From: Desulfobulbaceae bacterium
Lineage (GTDB): Bacteria; Desulfobacterota; Desulfobulbia; Desulfobulbales; Desulfobulbaceae
Length of the DNA stretch: 32,584 bases
Reading direction: 5' to 3'
Assembly: GCA_015489765.1 (NCBI GenBank)
Contig: WFZC01000157.1
Location: 1 to 32,584 of the forward strand
Made by a program: the position numbers and the translations under genes. Positions 8,304-17,548 of this stretch are shown here, piece after piece. Numbering within the stretch: position 1 is the stretch's first letter; each line of letters opens with the position of its first letter. The notes beneath the pieces were generated by a model that was not told where the DNA came from, searched no databases, and saw nothing but the letters and a program-made list of their open reading frames with translations.

Positions 8304-9431
8304 ATGAGATGGGATCGGGATTTTCTTCCATTACCAATGTTTCCGAAAAAGGGTATCCGTCATTATCTTCATGGCCTGGCTGCCGACCATGGCGGTATGG
8401 CCCTGTTGATGACCCTGGCTGCCATCAGCTTTCTTATTGCTGTTACCGTTGACCTGGCCACCAGCGTCAACCGTCAGATACAGGCTTCCCACGGACTGCG
8501 GGAGTCTGTGCGCATGGACGAGGCGCTTGTCTCCGGTCTGAATCTCGTCCGTGCCTCGTTGTTTGCCGATCAGCGGAAACAACACTTTGACACCCTGCTT
8601 GACGGGTGGAACACTCCTGATAAAGAGGCCCTGGCCAGCCTCTTTGCCGGCATGCAGCTCTCCATTCGCGTGCAGGACATGTCGGGCAGAATTCAGATCA
8701 ACAGTCTGGTGGCAGTCAGGAATAATCATCACAAACCGGGTCTGGGATCGGGGCGCCAACCCGGCTCCAGGGTTCCGGGACAGGTAAACGGCAAAGACTC
8801 TGAAAAATTACAGCGCGGGCTCTGGATTCGTTTTCTTCTCTCCGGAAAATTTAATGTTAACGGCCAACAGGAAGCCGAAGCCCTGATTGACGCCCTCAGC
8901 GATTGGCTGGATGAAGACGATACCGAGCGGGATCACGGGGCGGAAAGCGGCTATTATCAAACGCTCAAAACACCGTATGTCTGCAGGAATGGCCCATTAC
9001 AGTATCCGGAAGAGCTGCTGCTGGTTAAGGGCTTTACCCGAAAGCTGGTCTATGGGGACAAAGAACATGAAGGAATTATTGACTATTTGACAATTTATGG
9101 TCAGGATGGCAAGATAAATATAAACACCGCTCCTTCTCTCGTGTTGCAGGTGTTGGCCCCTGGAGTGGATGAAGACATGGTTGGTGCACTTGTTGCTTTC
9201 CGCAGGGAAAAAGAGAATCTCAGCGCCCTGAAGAATCCGCAATGGTACCGGCATGCTCCCGATTTTCCAGGTGATATTGTCTTTGATAATAACCTGGTCA
9301 CCACCATAAGTTCCTATTTTATGGTGACCATAACCGCGGATATCAACGGATTTGAGCAGACCGGCACAGGATTTCTATATCGGAACCCACAGACAAAGGA
9401 GCAGGATCTGTTGAGCTGGCGGGTGGATTGA
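8304..9431 (+). CDS. gspK: Type II secretion pseudopilin GspK
   Basis: At 375 residues this is the largest pseudopilin, which caps the pseudopilus tip. The leader ends HGG before MALLMTLAAISFLIAVTVDL. As is characteristic of GspK, no Glu stands at mature position 5. The alpha domain typical of GspK is present, with DALSDWLDEDDTERD and KININTAPSLVLQVLAPG, the helix-hairpin-helix-like NINTA motif. The ATG follows an AGGA ribosome-binding site eight bases away. The stop is 14 bases before the repeat element at 9446, which separates it from gspL. Confidence 0.95.
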   Translation: MRWDRDFLPLPMFPKKGIRHYLHGLAADHGGMALLMTLAAISFLIAVTVDLATSVNRQIQASHGLRESVRMDEALVSGLNLVRASLFADQRKQHFDTLLDGWNTPDKEALASLFAGMQLSIRVQDMSGRIQINSLVAVRNNHHKPGLGSGRQPGSRVPGQVNGKDSEKLQRGLWIRFLLSGKFNVNGQQEAEALIDALSDWLDEDDTERDHGAESGYYQTLKTPYVCRNGPLQYPEELLLVKGFTRKLVYGDKEHEGIIDYLTIYGQDGKININTAPSLVLQVLAPGVDEDMVGALVAFRREKENLSALKNPQWYRHAPDFPGDIVFDNNLVTTISSYFMVTITADINGFEQTGTGFLYRNPQTKEQDLLSWRVD

Positions 9432-9445
9432 ACCTGATGATTTCT

Positions 9446-9634
9446 GATGGCGTCGTAAAAACTTCGATCTACTGCGTCGTGTGTCCTGTGGCGACTCTCA
9501 ACATACTGCATGTATGGTTAAGACCCGCCACAGAACACTACTCCTCGGAGTCTACGCTTCGCTCCGCTTACCTGTATATCTGTGTTTTTACTTAGCCATC
9601 TTTAAGCATTGTCTGGACTTTTTACGAGTTCATC
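9446..9634 (+). repeat. MITE-like inverted-repeat element, copy B (best preserved)
   Basis: This 189 bp element begins GATGGCGTCGTAAAAA (9446-9461) and ends TTTTTACGAGTTCATC (9619-9634), imperfect terminal inverted repeats matching at 13 of 16 positions. ATTTCT flanks it on both sides (9440-9445 and 9635-9640), a 6 bp target-site duplication, so it appears to be a mobile insertion. Inner arms 9481-9493 and 9526-9538 form a strong hairpin (12 of 13 paired). It has no open frame of its own. It sits between gspK and gspL and ends 20 bases before the gspL start codon, so any transcript through the operon contains its hairpins. Confidence 0.9.
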
Positions 9635-9653
9635 ATTTCTGTTACTGGAAAAA

Positions 9654-11174
9654 ATGGCGAAACGAATACTCAGCCTTGATATACAGGAAGATCTGCTCTG
9701 CTCCGTTGTCGTTGAACAACGCGGGCCGGAGTTGCTTGTCCTTGCCTGTGCATCGCTAAGGATCGATGATTATGACGGGCTGTCAAGCGCCGTGACCGAC
9801 CTGCTTGCCCGGCTTGATGCCAGTGTTGACGGCTGTGTCATCGGGCTGCCACTTTCCGCGCTGAGTTTTCGCAACCTGACCCTTCCCTTTACCGACCGGA
9901 AAAAGTTGGCCCAGGTCTTGCCGCTGGAGCTTGAAGAACAGCTGCTGACCCCTGTTGACCAGCAGATCATTGATTTTGTTATCACCGGCAGAGAGGAGCA
10001 GGGAAGCAGGGTACTGGTGGCCGCAGTCGAAAAAGAGATGCTGGAGGCCTTTCTCCCCTTACTGGTGGACAATGGGTACCCGGTACAAACCCTTGCTGTT
10101 TCCCTTGAGCTCCTGGTACACCAATACATGGCCGCTGACCAGGTTCAGGATGGGCCGATCCTCTTTCTCCACGCTGGTTCCCATGCCCTGCACATGGCCT
10201 GGTGGGCGGATGGACAGGTTGTCTTTATGCGGAGAATAGCCTATCCAGAACCGGTTTTTACCACGCCCCCGGCCGGAAATGGAGAGATTGCCCTTACCGT
10301 TGATCGTAAAACGGCCGAGCAGTACATGCATGCGGTTTGCGAGCGCATTCGTGCATCTCTCTATTATGCGGGCGCAGGAGAGGAAGGTGCCAATACTCCG
10401 CGGCAGGTGGTACTTTCGGGATGTATTGCTGTTGCCGGGTCCTGGCAGTCATTTTTTGGCCATGAGCTTGCGTTGCCGGCGTTGAGCTGGGAGCCGATGC
10501 AGGGGGTGTCCGGACTGCGGCTTGCGGAACCGGTCCAGGGGAACTGGAATAACCGGCTCTATGGACCTGCCCTTTTTTTTGCTGTCAGTGGCCTGAAAAA
10601 ACAGAAAAAACGGACCGGGTTGAATTTCCTCAAGGGGGAGTTTGCCCCAGGGCCGATCGCTCTTTTTTCCAGACGCTCTTTAACGGCTATTGCGGCCGGT
10701 GTCGTCCTGGTTCTTCTTGTCGGTTCAGCCCTGTTATGGGCTGAATATCATAATCTTGATGTTCATGCCGCCAGGTTGCATAAACAAATGGTCAGTCTCT
10801 ATAAACAGACCTTTCCGGAGGCCACCAGAGTAAACCGTCCCTATCTACAGATGCAGTCCAGGCTGAAGGAGGTGCAGGGGACGGAAGTCGCATTGCCGCT
10901 GTTTTCAGGTGAAAAACGAGCGCTTACTCTCCTTGCCGATATTTCCAGCCGTATCCCCAAAGATGTCACCGTTCATGTTTCCCGGCTGGTTATTGACCGG
11001 GAAAGCGTGCAGATCAAGGGAGTTACCGATGCCTTTAACAATGTGGATGTGATAAAAAATACACTTGCCGCTTCTCCCCGCTATGGTGAGGTCAAGATCG
11101 TGTCAGCTGCCGCGGACAAGAAAAAGGGCAGGGTTCGTTTTGAAATCCATCTGCTCCTGGGCGAGGCCTCCTGA
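9654..11174 (+). CDS. gspL: Type II secretion assembly-platform protein GspL
   Basis: This 506-residue inner-membrane protein couples the GspE ATPase to the pseudopilus platform. The cytoplasmic N-terminal domain (about 1-330) is actin-like, starting MAKRILSLDIQEDLLCSVVV, with the GLPLSALSFRNLTLPF motif typical of GspL/PilM-like folds. A single membrane helix spans about 342-363, followed by a short coiled-coil and a ferredoxin-like periplasmic domain (LVIDRESVQIKGVTDAFNNVD). I chose the ATG at 9654 because homology begins there; upstream in-frame codons lie in the repeat element. The ribosome-binding site is weak (TGGAAAA). It overlaps gspM in a TGATG junction. Confidence 0.93.
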   Translation: MAKRILSLDIQEDLLCSVVVEQRGPELLVLACASLRIDDYDGLSSAVTDLLARLDASVDGCVIGLPLSALSFRNLTLPFTDRKKLAQVLPLELEEQLLTPVDQQIIDFVITGREEQGSRVLVAAVEKEMLEAFLPLLVDNGYPVQTLAVSLELLVHQYMAADQVQDGPILFLHAGSHALHMAWWADGQVVFMRRIAYPEPVFTTPPAGNGEIALTVDRKTAEQYMHAVCERIRASLYYAGAGEEGANTPRQVVLSGCIAVAGSWQSFFGHELALPALSWEPMQGVSGLRLAEPVQGNWNNRLYGPALFFAVSGLKKQKKRTGLNFLKGEFAPGPIALFSRRSLTAIAAGVVLVLLVGSALLWAEYHNLDVHAARLHKQMVSLYKQTFPEATRVNRPYLQMQSRLKEVQGTEVALPLFSGEKRALTLLADISSRIPKDVTVHVSRLVIDRESVQIKGVTDAFNNVDVIKNTLAASPRYGEVKIVSAAADKKKGRVRFEIHLLLGEAS

Positions 11175-11707
11175 TGGCACTGTCTAAACGGGACAAGACA
11201 ACCCTGTTGGCAGGAGCTGCTGTGCTGCTGGTTTTTGCCTTTGTCCAGTTCGTCGTCTTTCCTCTTATTGATAAACGAAAACGGCTCACTCGGGCTATCG
11301 CCACCAGGGAGCGGCAGCTCGTTGAAATGCAGGCCATGCAGCAAAAGTATGGACAACTGCATGCGCAGAGCAACAGCCTGGAGAAGCAGCTTGCAGCAAG
11401 GGCTAAAGGATTCAGTCTGTTTTCTTTTTTGGAAAAAATGGCGACCCGGAGCAAAATCAAGGACCATATCGCCTATATGAAGCCATCGTCCATGACCGGT
11501 GAGGGGAACCTGCGGCAGATCATGGTGGAGATGAAGCTGCAGGCCATTGGAATTCAGCAGCTTGTCGATTTTTTAAAATATATTGAATCACCAGAGAATA
11601 TTGTGACGGTGAAACGGATATCCATCCAGGAGAATAAAAAAATAGAGAAAAGTCTTGATGTGGTGATCCAGGTAATCAGTATCACCCGGGAGAATGGTCA
11701 TGGATGA
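11174..11707 (+). CDS. gspM: Type II secretion protein GspM
   Basis: This 177-residue bitopic inner-membrane protein binds GspL in the assembly platform. It has a short cytoplasmic start (MALSKRDKTTLL), one membrane helix (about 10-30), then a coiled-coil (KRKRLTRAIATRERQLVEMQ) and a small ferredoxin-like periplasmic domain (MVEMKLQAIGIQQLVDFLKY, then SPENIVTVKRISI). Its topology and its position after gspL support the call. The start overlaps the gspL stop; the end overlaps gspN by eight bases. Confidence 0.9.
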   Translation: MALSKRDKTTLLAGAAVLLVFAFVQFVVFPLIDKRKRLTRAIATRERQLVEMQAMQQKYGQLHAQSNSLEKQLAARAKGFSLFSFLEKMATRSKIKDHIAYMKPSSMTGEGNLRQIMVEMKLQAIGIQQLVDFLKYIESPENIVTVKRISIQENKKIEKSLDVVIQVISITRENGHG

Positions 11708-12653
11708 GCAGCAACAAAAGCGGCAGAGGGGTGCTGTGATGCACTGGTTGTTGTCTTCGCTTGGTTATCTGCTCTATACCCTGGTGGTGTTGGTTTGTCT
11801 GCTCTGGTGGAAATTTCCGGCCCGGACAATGAAAACCTGGCTGGAACATCGCTTGAACGCCGAAACATCAGGATATGCCTGGAATATTGAAAAGTTGAAA
11901 CTCGTATTGCCGGGGCGTATGCAGATAAGCAGTATAACGCTTTCCCCGGTGCAGGACAAGGTGCCATTGCTCAGGATCGGAGAACTTGATCTGGTTCCCG
12001 ACCCAATACTACTTTTCGGCAGGAACAAGCTGATCAGGTATCGCATGCAAATGTTTGGCGGTACTGCCGAAGGGAGTCTTGTTTCCGGTACATGGTTTCG
12101 ACAATTTGATTGCCGGGGAAAATTTTCCGGTCTCCAGATCCAGCGGATGACAGCCCTGCGTAAGAGTCTTCAACGCCAGATAAGCGGCGTTGCGGACGGC
12201 AGTTTTTCCTGGCATGGTGGCCGCAGGACCACGGAAAAACAGGTAATGGCCGGCAAGGTAATCATTCATGAGGGTATTGTACCTCTGAGAAAACCGGTTC
12301 TCGGACTGACGACACTGCCGTTTTCGACCATCGAAACCCTGTTTGCCTACGGAAAAGGGCAGTGGACCATTGAACAGGGGAAATTTGTGTCGCCAAAACT
12401 GACAGCTACCTTCAGCGGCCGGGTTGAACCGGCTGACAGGATATCCGATTTTCGTTTGCAGTTTACCGGCAGGCTGATACCCCGGTCGGAACTGTTTTCC
12501 GGCGGTAATAGCAGGATGGCCGGGATAATTCAGTCCTTTCTCAAGGACGGCAGCCTGCCCTTTACCCTCAGCGGCACCGCCGCTGAACCGGGCATTCATT
12601 TTGCAAATGGTTTGTCAGAGGCGATGAATCGTCTCCAGGGCAGGAGGAGGTAG
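11700..12653 (+). CDS. gspN: Type II secretion protein GspN
   Basis: This protein of about 317 residues has a single N-terminal membrane helix (about 15-40), followed by a beta-rich periplasmic domain with AsmA/GspN-like repeating strands (for example GTAEGSLVSGTWFRQFDCRGKF in spaced segments, and the late LPFTLSGTAAEPGIHFANG). GspN is an accessory subunit present in only some type II systems; its exact role is unclear. I prefer the ATG at 11700 to the one at 11694 because the GGGAGA ribosome-binding site (11688-11693) is then correctly spaced. It ends three bases before the gspC GTG start. Confidence 0.85.
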   Translation: MDEQQQKRQRGAVMHWLLSSLGYLLYTLVVLVCLLWWKFPARTMKTWLEHRLNAETSGYAWNIEKLKLVLPGRMQISSITLSPVQDKVPLLRIGELDLVPDPILLFGRNKLIRYRMQMFGGTAEGSLVSGTWFRQFDCRGKFSGLQIQRMTALRKSLQRQISGVADGSFSWHGGRRTTEKQVMAGKVIIHEGIVPLRKPVLGLTTLPFSTIETLFAYGKGQWTIEQGKFVSPKLTATFSGRVEPADRISDFRLQFTGRLIPRSELFSGGNSRMAGIIQSFLKDGSLPFTLSGTAAEPGIHFANGLSEAMNRLQGRRR

Positions 12654-12655
12654 GG

Positions 12656-13420
12656 GTGGTCCGTCATGCCATAACACTTGCCATGCTCTTTGTCCTCGTG
12701 TATGCGGGTGTTCACCTCTATTACGCCCGCCTGGAAAAGCGGCTGCTCGCCACCTCTGTGACGGTGGCGGAGCAGGCTGTAGTCTCTCCTGATTCCGGTC
12801 ACAAGCAGGTGAAAACATCTCCAGTCCTGCCGGCGCAGGGGAATGATTTCAGCGTCATTGTTGACCGGAATATCTTTGGGGCGGTTCTGGTCCAGGAGGC
12901 CGGGGCAAAGCAGACAGCCGTCCCTGAAATTAAGGAAGAGCCAAAGGAAACAACCCTTAAGCTGGTTCTTTTGGGAACCATCAGTGGTGATGAACGGGAC
13001 GCCCGGGCGATTATTGTTGACGAAAAGGAGAAGAAACAGGACCTTTATCAGGTCGGCGATGCCATCCAGGGGGCATTGATAACCGCCATTGAACGGGGTA
13101 AGGTGATTCTTGAATTTAACGGCAGAAAACAGTTTTTGCTCATCAAGGAGCGCAAGGGCGGTGACCATGAAGGCGCCCAGGGGGGCTTTATGCCGCAACC
13201 ACCCTCTTCCGGACTGGAACGAAGGGGATCCCCATTTCCCAGGAGCAACCTGGGAGTACCGGCGCCGGTTGTTCCCCATCGGCGGATAAGTTTCAGGCCT
13301 GGAAAGCCTGTCCAGCGGCCGAAACAGGAGAAAATCGGAACAGCGGCTGTTGAAGAAACTGTGCCGGCAGAAGATGCTCCGGAAGCGCTTGCGCCGGAGT
13401 TGGAAGAACTCAATAACTGA
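12656..13420 (+). CDS. gspC: Type II secretion inner-membrane/coupling protein GspC
   Basis: This 254-residue protein links the inner-membrane platform to the secretin. A membrane helix lies at about residues 5-22. The homology region (about 68-165) follows, with VDRNIFGAVL and LVLLGTISGDERDARAIIVDEK, classic for GspC/PilP-type HR domains. Instead of a PDZ or coiled-coil end it has a Pro/Arg-rich disordered tail (about 165-254), rich in Glu near the end. The start is GTG at 12656, eight bases after a strong AGGAGG site. The 112-base gap to gspD is the longest gap in the second half of the operon. Confidence 0.88.
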   Translation: MVRHAITLAMLFVLVYAGVHLYYARLEKRLLATSVTVAEQAVVSPDSGHKQVKTSPVLPAQGNDFSVIVDRNIFGAVLVQEAGAKQTAVPEIKEEPKETTLKLVLLGTISGDERDARAIIVDEKEKKQDLYQVGDAIQGALITAIERGKVILEFNGRKQFLLIKERKGGDHEGAQGGFMPQPPSSGLERRGSPFPRSNLGVPAPVVPHRRISFRPGKPVQRPKQEKIGTAAVEETVPAEDAPEALAPELEELNN

Positions 13421-13532
13421 TGGACTGCCAGGCTGTTTACGGACAGCTCTTTCGTCATCGCCGGAATTTATCTTTTTTATGGGCATTCCGGGATAGAGAA
13501 CAGAAAAAACGATCATACTCGGGGTAAGGAAT

Positions 13533-15785
13533 GTGCGTTTAATGCGTGTGAGATCATACAGTGTACTATTTTTTTGCCTGTCGGTACTTCTCTGGATGGC
13601 CGGGCCAACATATGCGTCCCGGCCCGGGACCGTACAGCCGCGGACATCATCGTCGCAACGATATGTCACCATTGATTTCAATGATGTGGATATCAATCTG
13701 TTCATCAAATATATCAGTGAGTTGACAAAAAAGAATTTTGTCGTTGACCGGGCAGTCCGGGGCAAGGTGACCATTATTTCGCCAACCAGGATATCCGAGG
13801 AGGATGCCTACAAGGTCTTTGAATCGGTCTTGGAGGTGAATGGCTTTACCACGGTCCCCAGCGGGGCGATAATCAAGATTGTTCCGGCGGTACAGGCGCG
13901 ATCCAAGGCCATTGCCACCATTCGCAGGCCGGGCGTCCAGTATCCGGAGGACAAGGTCGTTACCCAGATAATTAAACTGACCAATGCTGATCCCCGTGAA
14001 GTGAAAAAGATCCTGGCCCCCCTGGTTTCCAAGACCAGTGTGGTCATTTCCCATCCGGAATCGGGCATCCTGATCATTACCGACGTCCAGTCCAATATCG
14101 AACGGCTCCAGGAAATCATCAAGGCCATCGATGTTCCCTCAATTGGCGAGGAGGTCGCGGTCCTGCCCCTGAAATACGCATCTGCCTCGGCGGTGGGAAA
14201 ATCCATAAGCCGTCTTTTTCAAAATGTGGTGAAAAAAGGTTCGCGTCGTCAGACCATCCGCGTCATTCCCTATGAGCGGACCAATTCGCTCATTGTTTTT
14301 GCCCCCAGACCCCAGATTGCCAAGATCAAACATCTTCTTGCCCGGCTCGATACGGAAATTCCCCGGGGCGAGGGCGATATCCATGTCTATTACCTGCAGA
14401 ATGGTGATGCCGAGGAAATGGTCAAGGTGCTGGCCAACCTGCCGGAAAAAAAGACCGGTGCAAAGAAAGTCCGCACCAAGGCCCCGTCAATCTCCGACCA
14501 GGTAAAGATCACCGCCGACAAGGAAACCAACTCGCTTATCATTACCGCTCCGCGCGAAGAGTACATGGCCCTTGAAGACGTCATCAAAAAACTGGATATC
14601 CCGAGACGCATGGTCTATCTCGAGGCCCTGATCATGGAGGTCTCGGCGGACAAGTCTTTTGAGGTTGGCGTGCAGTGGGGCGGGGCCGGTGATTTTGATG
14701 ATAACACCGGCAAGGTGGCTGCCGGTTTCAGCGGCAATCAGCCCAGGCCCTATGACGTGCTCAACGGGTTAAAGGAGACACCACCGGTCCTGCCGGCCGG
14801 ATTTACCTTCGGTGTCTTGAAACAGGGTATTAAAATCGGCAATGTGGTTTTTCCCAATCTCGGGGCCGTTCTCAAGGCATTCCGAAAGGATTCCGACATC
14901 AATATCGTGGCCACCCCGCAGATCCTGACCATGGACAACAAGAAGGCCACCATTGTTGTCGGTGAGAACGTGCCGTACATCACCAGCCAGAATACCACCA
15001 CCGCCCGCCAGGACTATACGAACTACGAGTACAAGGACGTGGCGACCACCCTGGAGATCACTCCCCAGATCAATCACTTCGATGTACTCAGGCTTGAGAT
15101 TATGGCCGAGGTGATCAAACTGAAAAATCCCAATGATGTCAGTGGCACACCAACCACCTTCAAGCGCAAGGCCGACACCACTGTGGTCGTGCATAACAAT
15201 GAGACCGTTGTTATCGGCGGCATCATCGGCCAGGACGCCTCTTCCAGTGAGTTCAAGGTGCCGCTGCTTGGTGATATACCCCTGCTCGGTTGGCTGTTTA
15301 AAACTCGGACAACTTTTCATAAAAAAACCAACCTCTACATCTTTATCACCCCCAAAATTGTCGATAATCCCGCGGAACTGGCCTCCATTTATTACAAGAA
15401 GCGGGATGTGATGGAGGATGTCAAAAAGGGGTCCAGTGTCATTGTGGATGACCAGTTGAACAAGACTCCTAACCCGCGGCACGCCATGGAGCTGACCAAT
15501 CTCGGTTTTGCAAAACTGCGTAACAGGGAAAATGGCAGGGCCAGGGAATATTTTGAAGAGGCCCTGAAAATCGATCCGAAAAACCCCTATGCCCTGGTTA
15601 ATCTCGGGGTTGCCTGTGAGCGCCAGGGTGACAGGGAGCGGGCGGCGAAGCTCTATGGTAAGGTGTTGCGCCTTGAAACCGGCGCAAATATCGAAGGTGG
15701 CAATTCCGCTTTGGAATCATTGAAAAAAATTGCCAGGGAAAACCTGGATCAATTACGGAACACCCACAAGAAGTCCAAGGAATAA
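13533..15785 (+). CDS. gspD: Type II secretion secretin GspD with C-terminal TPR domain
   Basis: This 750-residue outer-membrane secretin is the channel through which folded substrates leave. It has a signal peptide (about 1-29) and an N0 domain (FNDVDINLFIKYISELTKKNF). Three N1-N3 repeats follow, with the Asn/Arg-rich ERTNSLIVFAP and KETNSLIITAPREEY signatures. The secretin core has VPYITSQNTTTARQDY, then TTLEITPQIN, VVIGGIIGQD and VPLLGDIPLLGWLF. An unusual tail from about residue 645 contains two TPR-like repeats (AMELTNLGFAKLRNRENGRA, then YALVNLGVACERQGDRERAA) where many GspD proteins have an S-domain. The start could be GTG 13533 or ATG 13542; neither is ideally spaced from AAGGA. Confidence 0.95.
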   Translation: MRLMRVRSYSVLFFCLSVLLWMAGPTYASRPGTVQPRTSSSQRYVTIDFNDVDINLFIKYISELTKKNFVVDRAVRGKVTIISPTRISEEDAYKVFESVLEVNGFTTVPSGAIIKIVPAVQARSKAIATIRRPGVQYPEDKVVTQIIKLTNADPREVKKILAPLVSKTSVVISHPESGILIITDVQSNIERLQEIIKAIDVPSIGEEVAVLPLKYASASAVGKSISRLFQNVVKKGSRRQTIRVIPYERTNSLIVFAPRPQIAKIKHLLARLDTEIPRGEGDIHVYYLQNGDAEEMVKVLANLPEKKTGAKKVRTKAPSISDQVKITADKETNSLIITAPREEYMALEDVIKKLDIPRRMVYLEALIMEVSADKSFEVGVQWGGAGDFDDNTGKVAAGFSGNQPRPYDVLNGLKETPPVLPAGFTFGVLKQGIKIGNVVFPNLGAVLKAFRKDSDINIVATPQILTMDNKKATIVVGENVPYITSQNTTTARQDYTNYEYKDVATTLEITPQINHFDVLRLEIMAEVIKLKNPNDVSGTPTTFKRKADTTVVVHNNETVVIGGIIGQDASSSEFKVPLLGDIPLLGWLFKTRTTFHKKTNLYIFITPKIVDNPAELASIYYKKRDVMEDVKKGSSVIVDDQLNKTPNPRHAMELTNLGFAKLRNRENGRAREYFEEALKIDPKNPYALVNLGVACERQGDRERAAKLYGKVLRLETGANIEGGNSALESLKKIARENLDQLRNTHKKSKE

Positions 15786-15797
15786 TATCCCGTATTT

Positions 15798-17489
15798 ATG
15801 AAGCATCTCGGAGAAATTCTTGTCGAACAGTTCGGGGTTGAGCCCGGCGATATTGAAGACGCCTTGTCTCTGCAGGAGGACAATGGCCGTCGTCTCGGCG
15901 AGATGCTGGTCGGGCAGAAAAAGATCAGCGAGGAAGACCTGCTCAGGGCCCGTTCCATTCAATCGGGCATGGAACTGCGAACCAGGCTGCCGACCGAGCC
16001 GGATCCCTTTTTCATTGACCGGGTTGCCATCGGTTTTTTGAAAAAGTATATGATGATCCCGGTGGCAACGCCGGACGAGTGTTTTATTGCCATGGCCGAG
16101 CCCCACTATTTTCAGCAGCTTGACGATCTGACCAGGACCCTGCAGTGGGACGGCATCAAGACTGTTCTGGCGCCGCAGGAAGAGATCTTTGTCGCCATTA
16201 ACTCCGCCTATGATTCGGGCAGTCGGGATGCGGCTGACCAGGTTCTGCAGGATATCGACGAAGAAGACCCCGAGTCCATCCTTTCGGAAATCGAGGAAAC
16301 AGCAGACCTGCTCGATGACACCAGCGATGCCCCGGTCATCAAACTGGTCAATCTGGTCCTTTCCCAGGCCGTGCGGGACAATGCCAGTGATATCCATATC
16401 GAGCCCTATAAAGACCGGGTCAAGATCCGCAAGCGGGTCGACGGCATTCTTTATGATATGTACTCCCCGCCCAAGCATGTTCAGTCCCGGCTGATTTCAC
16501 GCATCAAGATCATGGCCAGGATGGATATTGCCGAAAAAAGGCTGCCCCAGGACGGACGGATTGAAATCCGGATTGCCGACAAGAATATTGATCTCCGGGT
16601 GTCAACGCTGCCCACGGCATTCGGTGAGCGGGTGGTCATGCGTCTTCTCGACAAACCGGCGGTCCTGCTCGATCTGGAGAGTCTGGGCATGACCAAGACG
16701 GACCTGGCCCGGTTCCGCCAGTTGATCAAGGCGCCCTACGGCATTATTCTGGTCACCGGTCCCACCGGCAGCGGCAAGACAACCACCCTCTATTCGGCGC
16801 TTTCCATCCTCAATCAACCCGGCATAAATATTATTACCGTCGAGGACCCCATCGAGTACCAGATCAACGGCATCAGTCAGATGCAGGTCAACACCAAGAT
16901 CGGCCTGACCTTTGCAAATGGACTGCGCACCATAGTTCGTCAGGACCCCGATATTATTCTGGTCGGTGAAATCCGCGATCTGGAAACCGCTGAAATCGCC
17001 ATTCAGTCCGCCCTCACCGGCCACCTGGTTTTTTCCACCCTGCACACCAATGATTCCGCTTCCGCCGTGACCCGGCTCATCGATATGGGGCTGGAGCCAT
17101 TTCTGGTCTCCTCGTCGGTAAATGCTATCCTGGCCCAGCGCCTGGTGCGTAAAATCTGCCCCCACTGTCGAGATTCCTACAAGCCGGACCAGGAATACCT
17201 GGCCCGGGTGGGGCTGTCTCCTATCAAGTTCGGCGACCGGGTGCTCTACCATGGGCATGGATGCCCGGAATGCATGGGAACCGGATACAAAGGGCGAATA
17301 GCCCTTTTCGAGTTGATGGTATTAAACGATACCCTCAAAAGCCTTATTCTGACCACCTCGGATGCCGGCCAGCTCAAGAGGCAGGCCCTGGCCTCGCTGG
17401 CCTCGGGAATGCGCACCTTGCGCCAGGACGGCCTGCGCAAGGTGCTGGCCGGGCTGACCACCCTGGAAGAGGTGTTTCGCGTTACCTGA
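15798..17489 (+). CDS. gspE: Type II secretion ATPase GspE
   Basis: This 563-residue cytoplasmic hexameric ATPase powers pseudopilus assembly. The N-terminal part is an MshEN-like domain (MKHLGEILVEQFGVEPGDIE, and GRRLGEMLVGQKKISEEDLL). The catalytic domain has Walker A GPTGSGKT (321-328), an Asp box and Walker B region (DPDIILVGEIRD, from about 383), a His box (VFSTLHTND), and the tetracysteine zinc site Cys454/457/489/492 that marks GspE/PilB ATPases. It follows gspD by 12 bases and is convergent with gspF, ending 59 bases from it. Confidence 0.97.
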   Translation: MKHLGEILVEQFGVEPGDIEDALSLQEDNGRRLGEMLVGQKKISEEDLLRARSIQSGMELRTRLPTEPDPFFIDRVAIGFLKKYMMIPVATPDECFIAMAEPHYFQQLDDLTRTLQWDGIKTVLAPQEEIFVAINSAYDSGSRDAADQVLQDIDEEDPESILSEIEETADLLDDTSDAPVIKLVNLVLSQAVRDNASDIHIEPYKDRVKIRKRVDGILYDMYSPPKHVQSRLISRIKIMARMDIAEKRLPQDGRIEIRIADKNIDLRVSTLPTAFGERVVMRLLDKPAVLLDLESLGMTKTDLARFRQLIKAPYGIILVTGPTGSGKTTTLYSALSILNQPGINIITVEDPIEYQINGISQMQVNTKIGLTFANGLRTIVRQDPDIILVGEIRDLETAEIAIQSALTGHLVFSTLHTNDSASAVTRLIDMGLEPFLVSSSVNAILAQRLVRKICPHCRDSYKPDQEYLARVGLSPIKFGDRVLYHGHGCPECMGTGYKGRIALFELMVLNDTLKSLILTTSDAGQLKRQALASLASGMRTLRQDGLRKVLAGLTTLEEVFRVT

Positions 17490-17548
17490 GCGCGCCTTCA
17501 GCGGCGCCTGCATGGGCTGTTAACAGGATGATCAGATCAGCTATGGAG

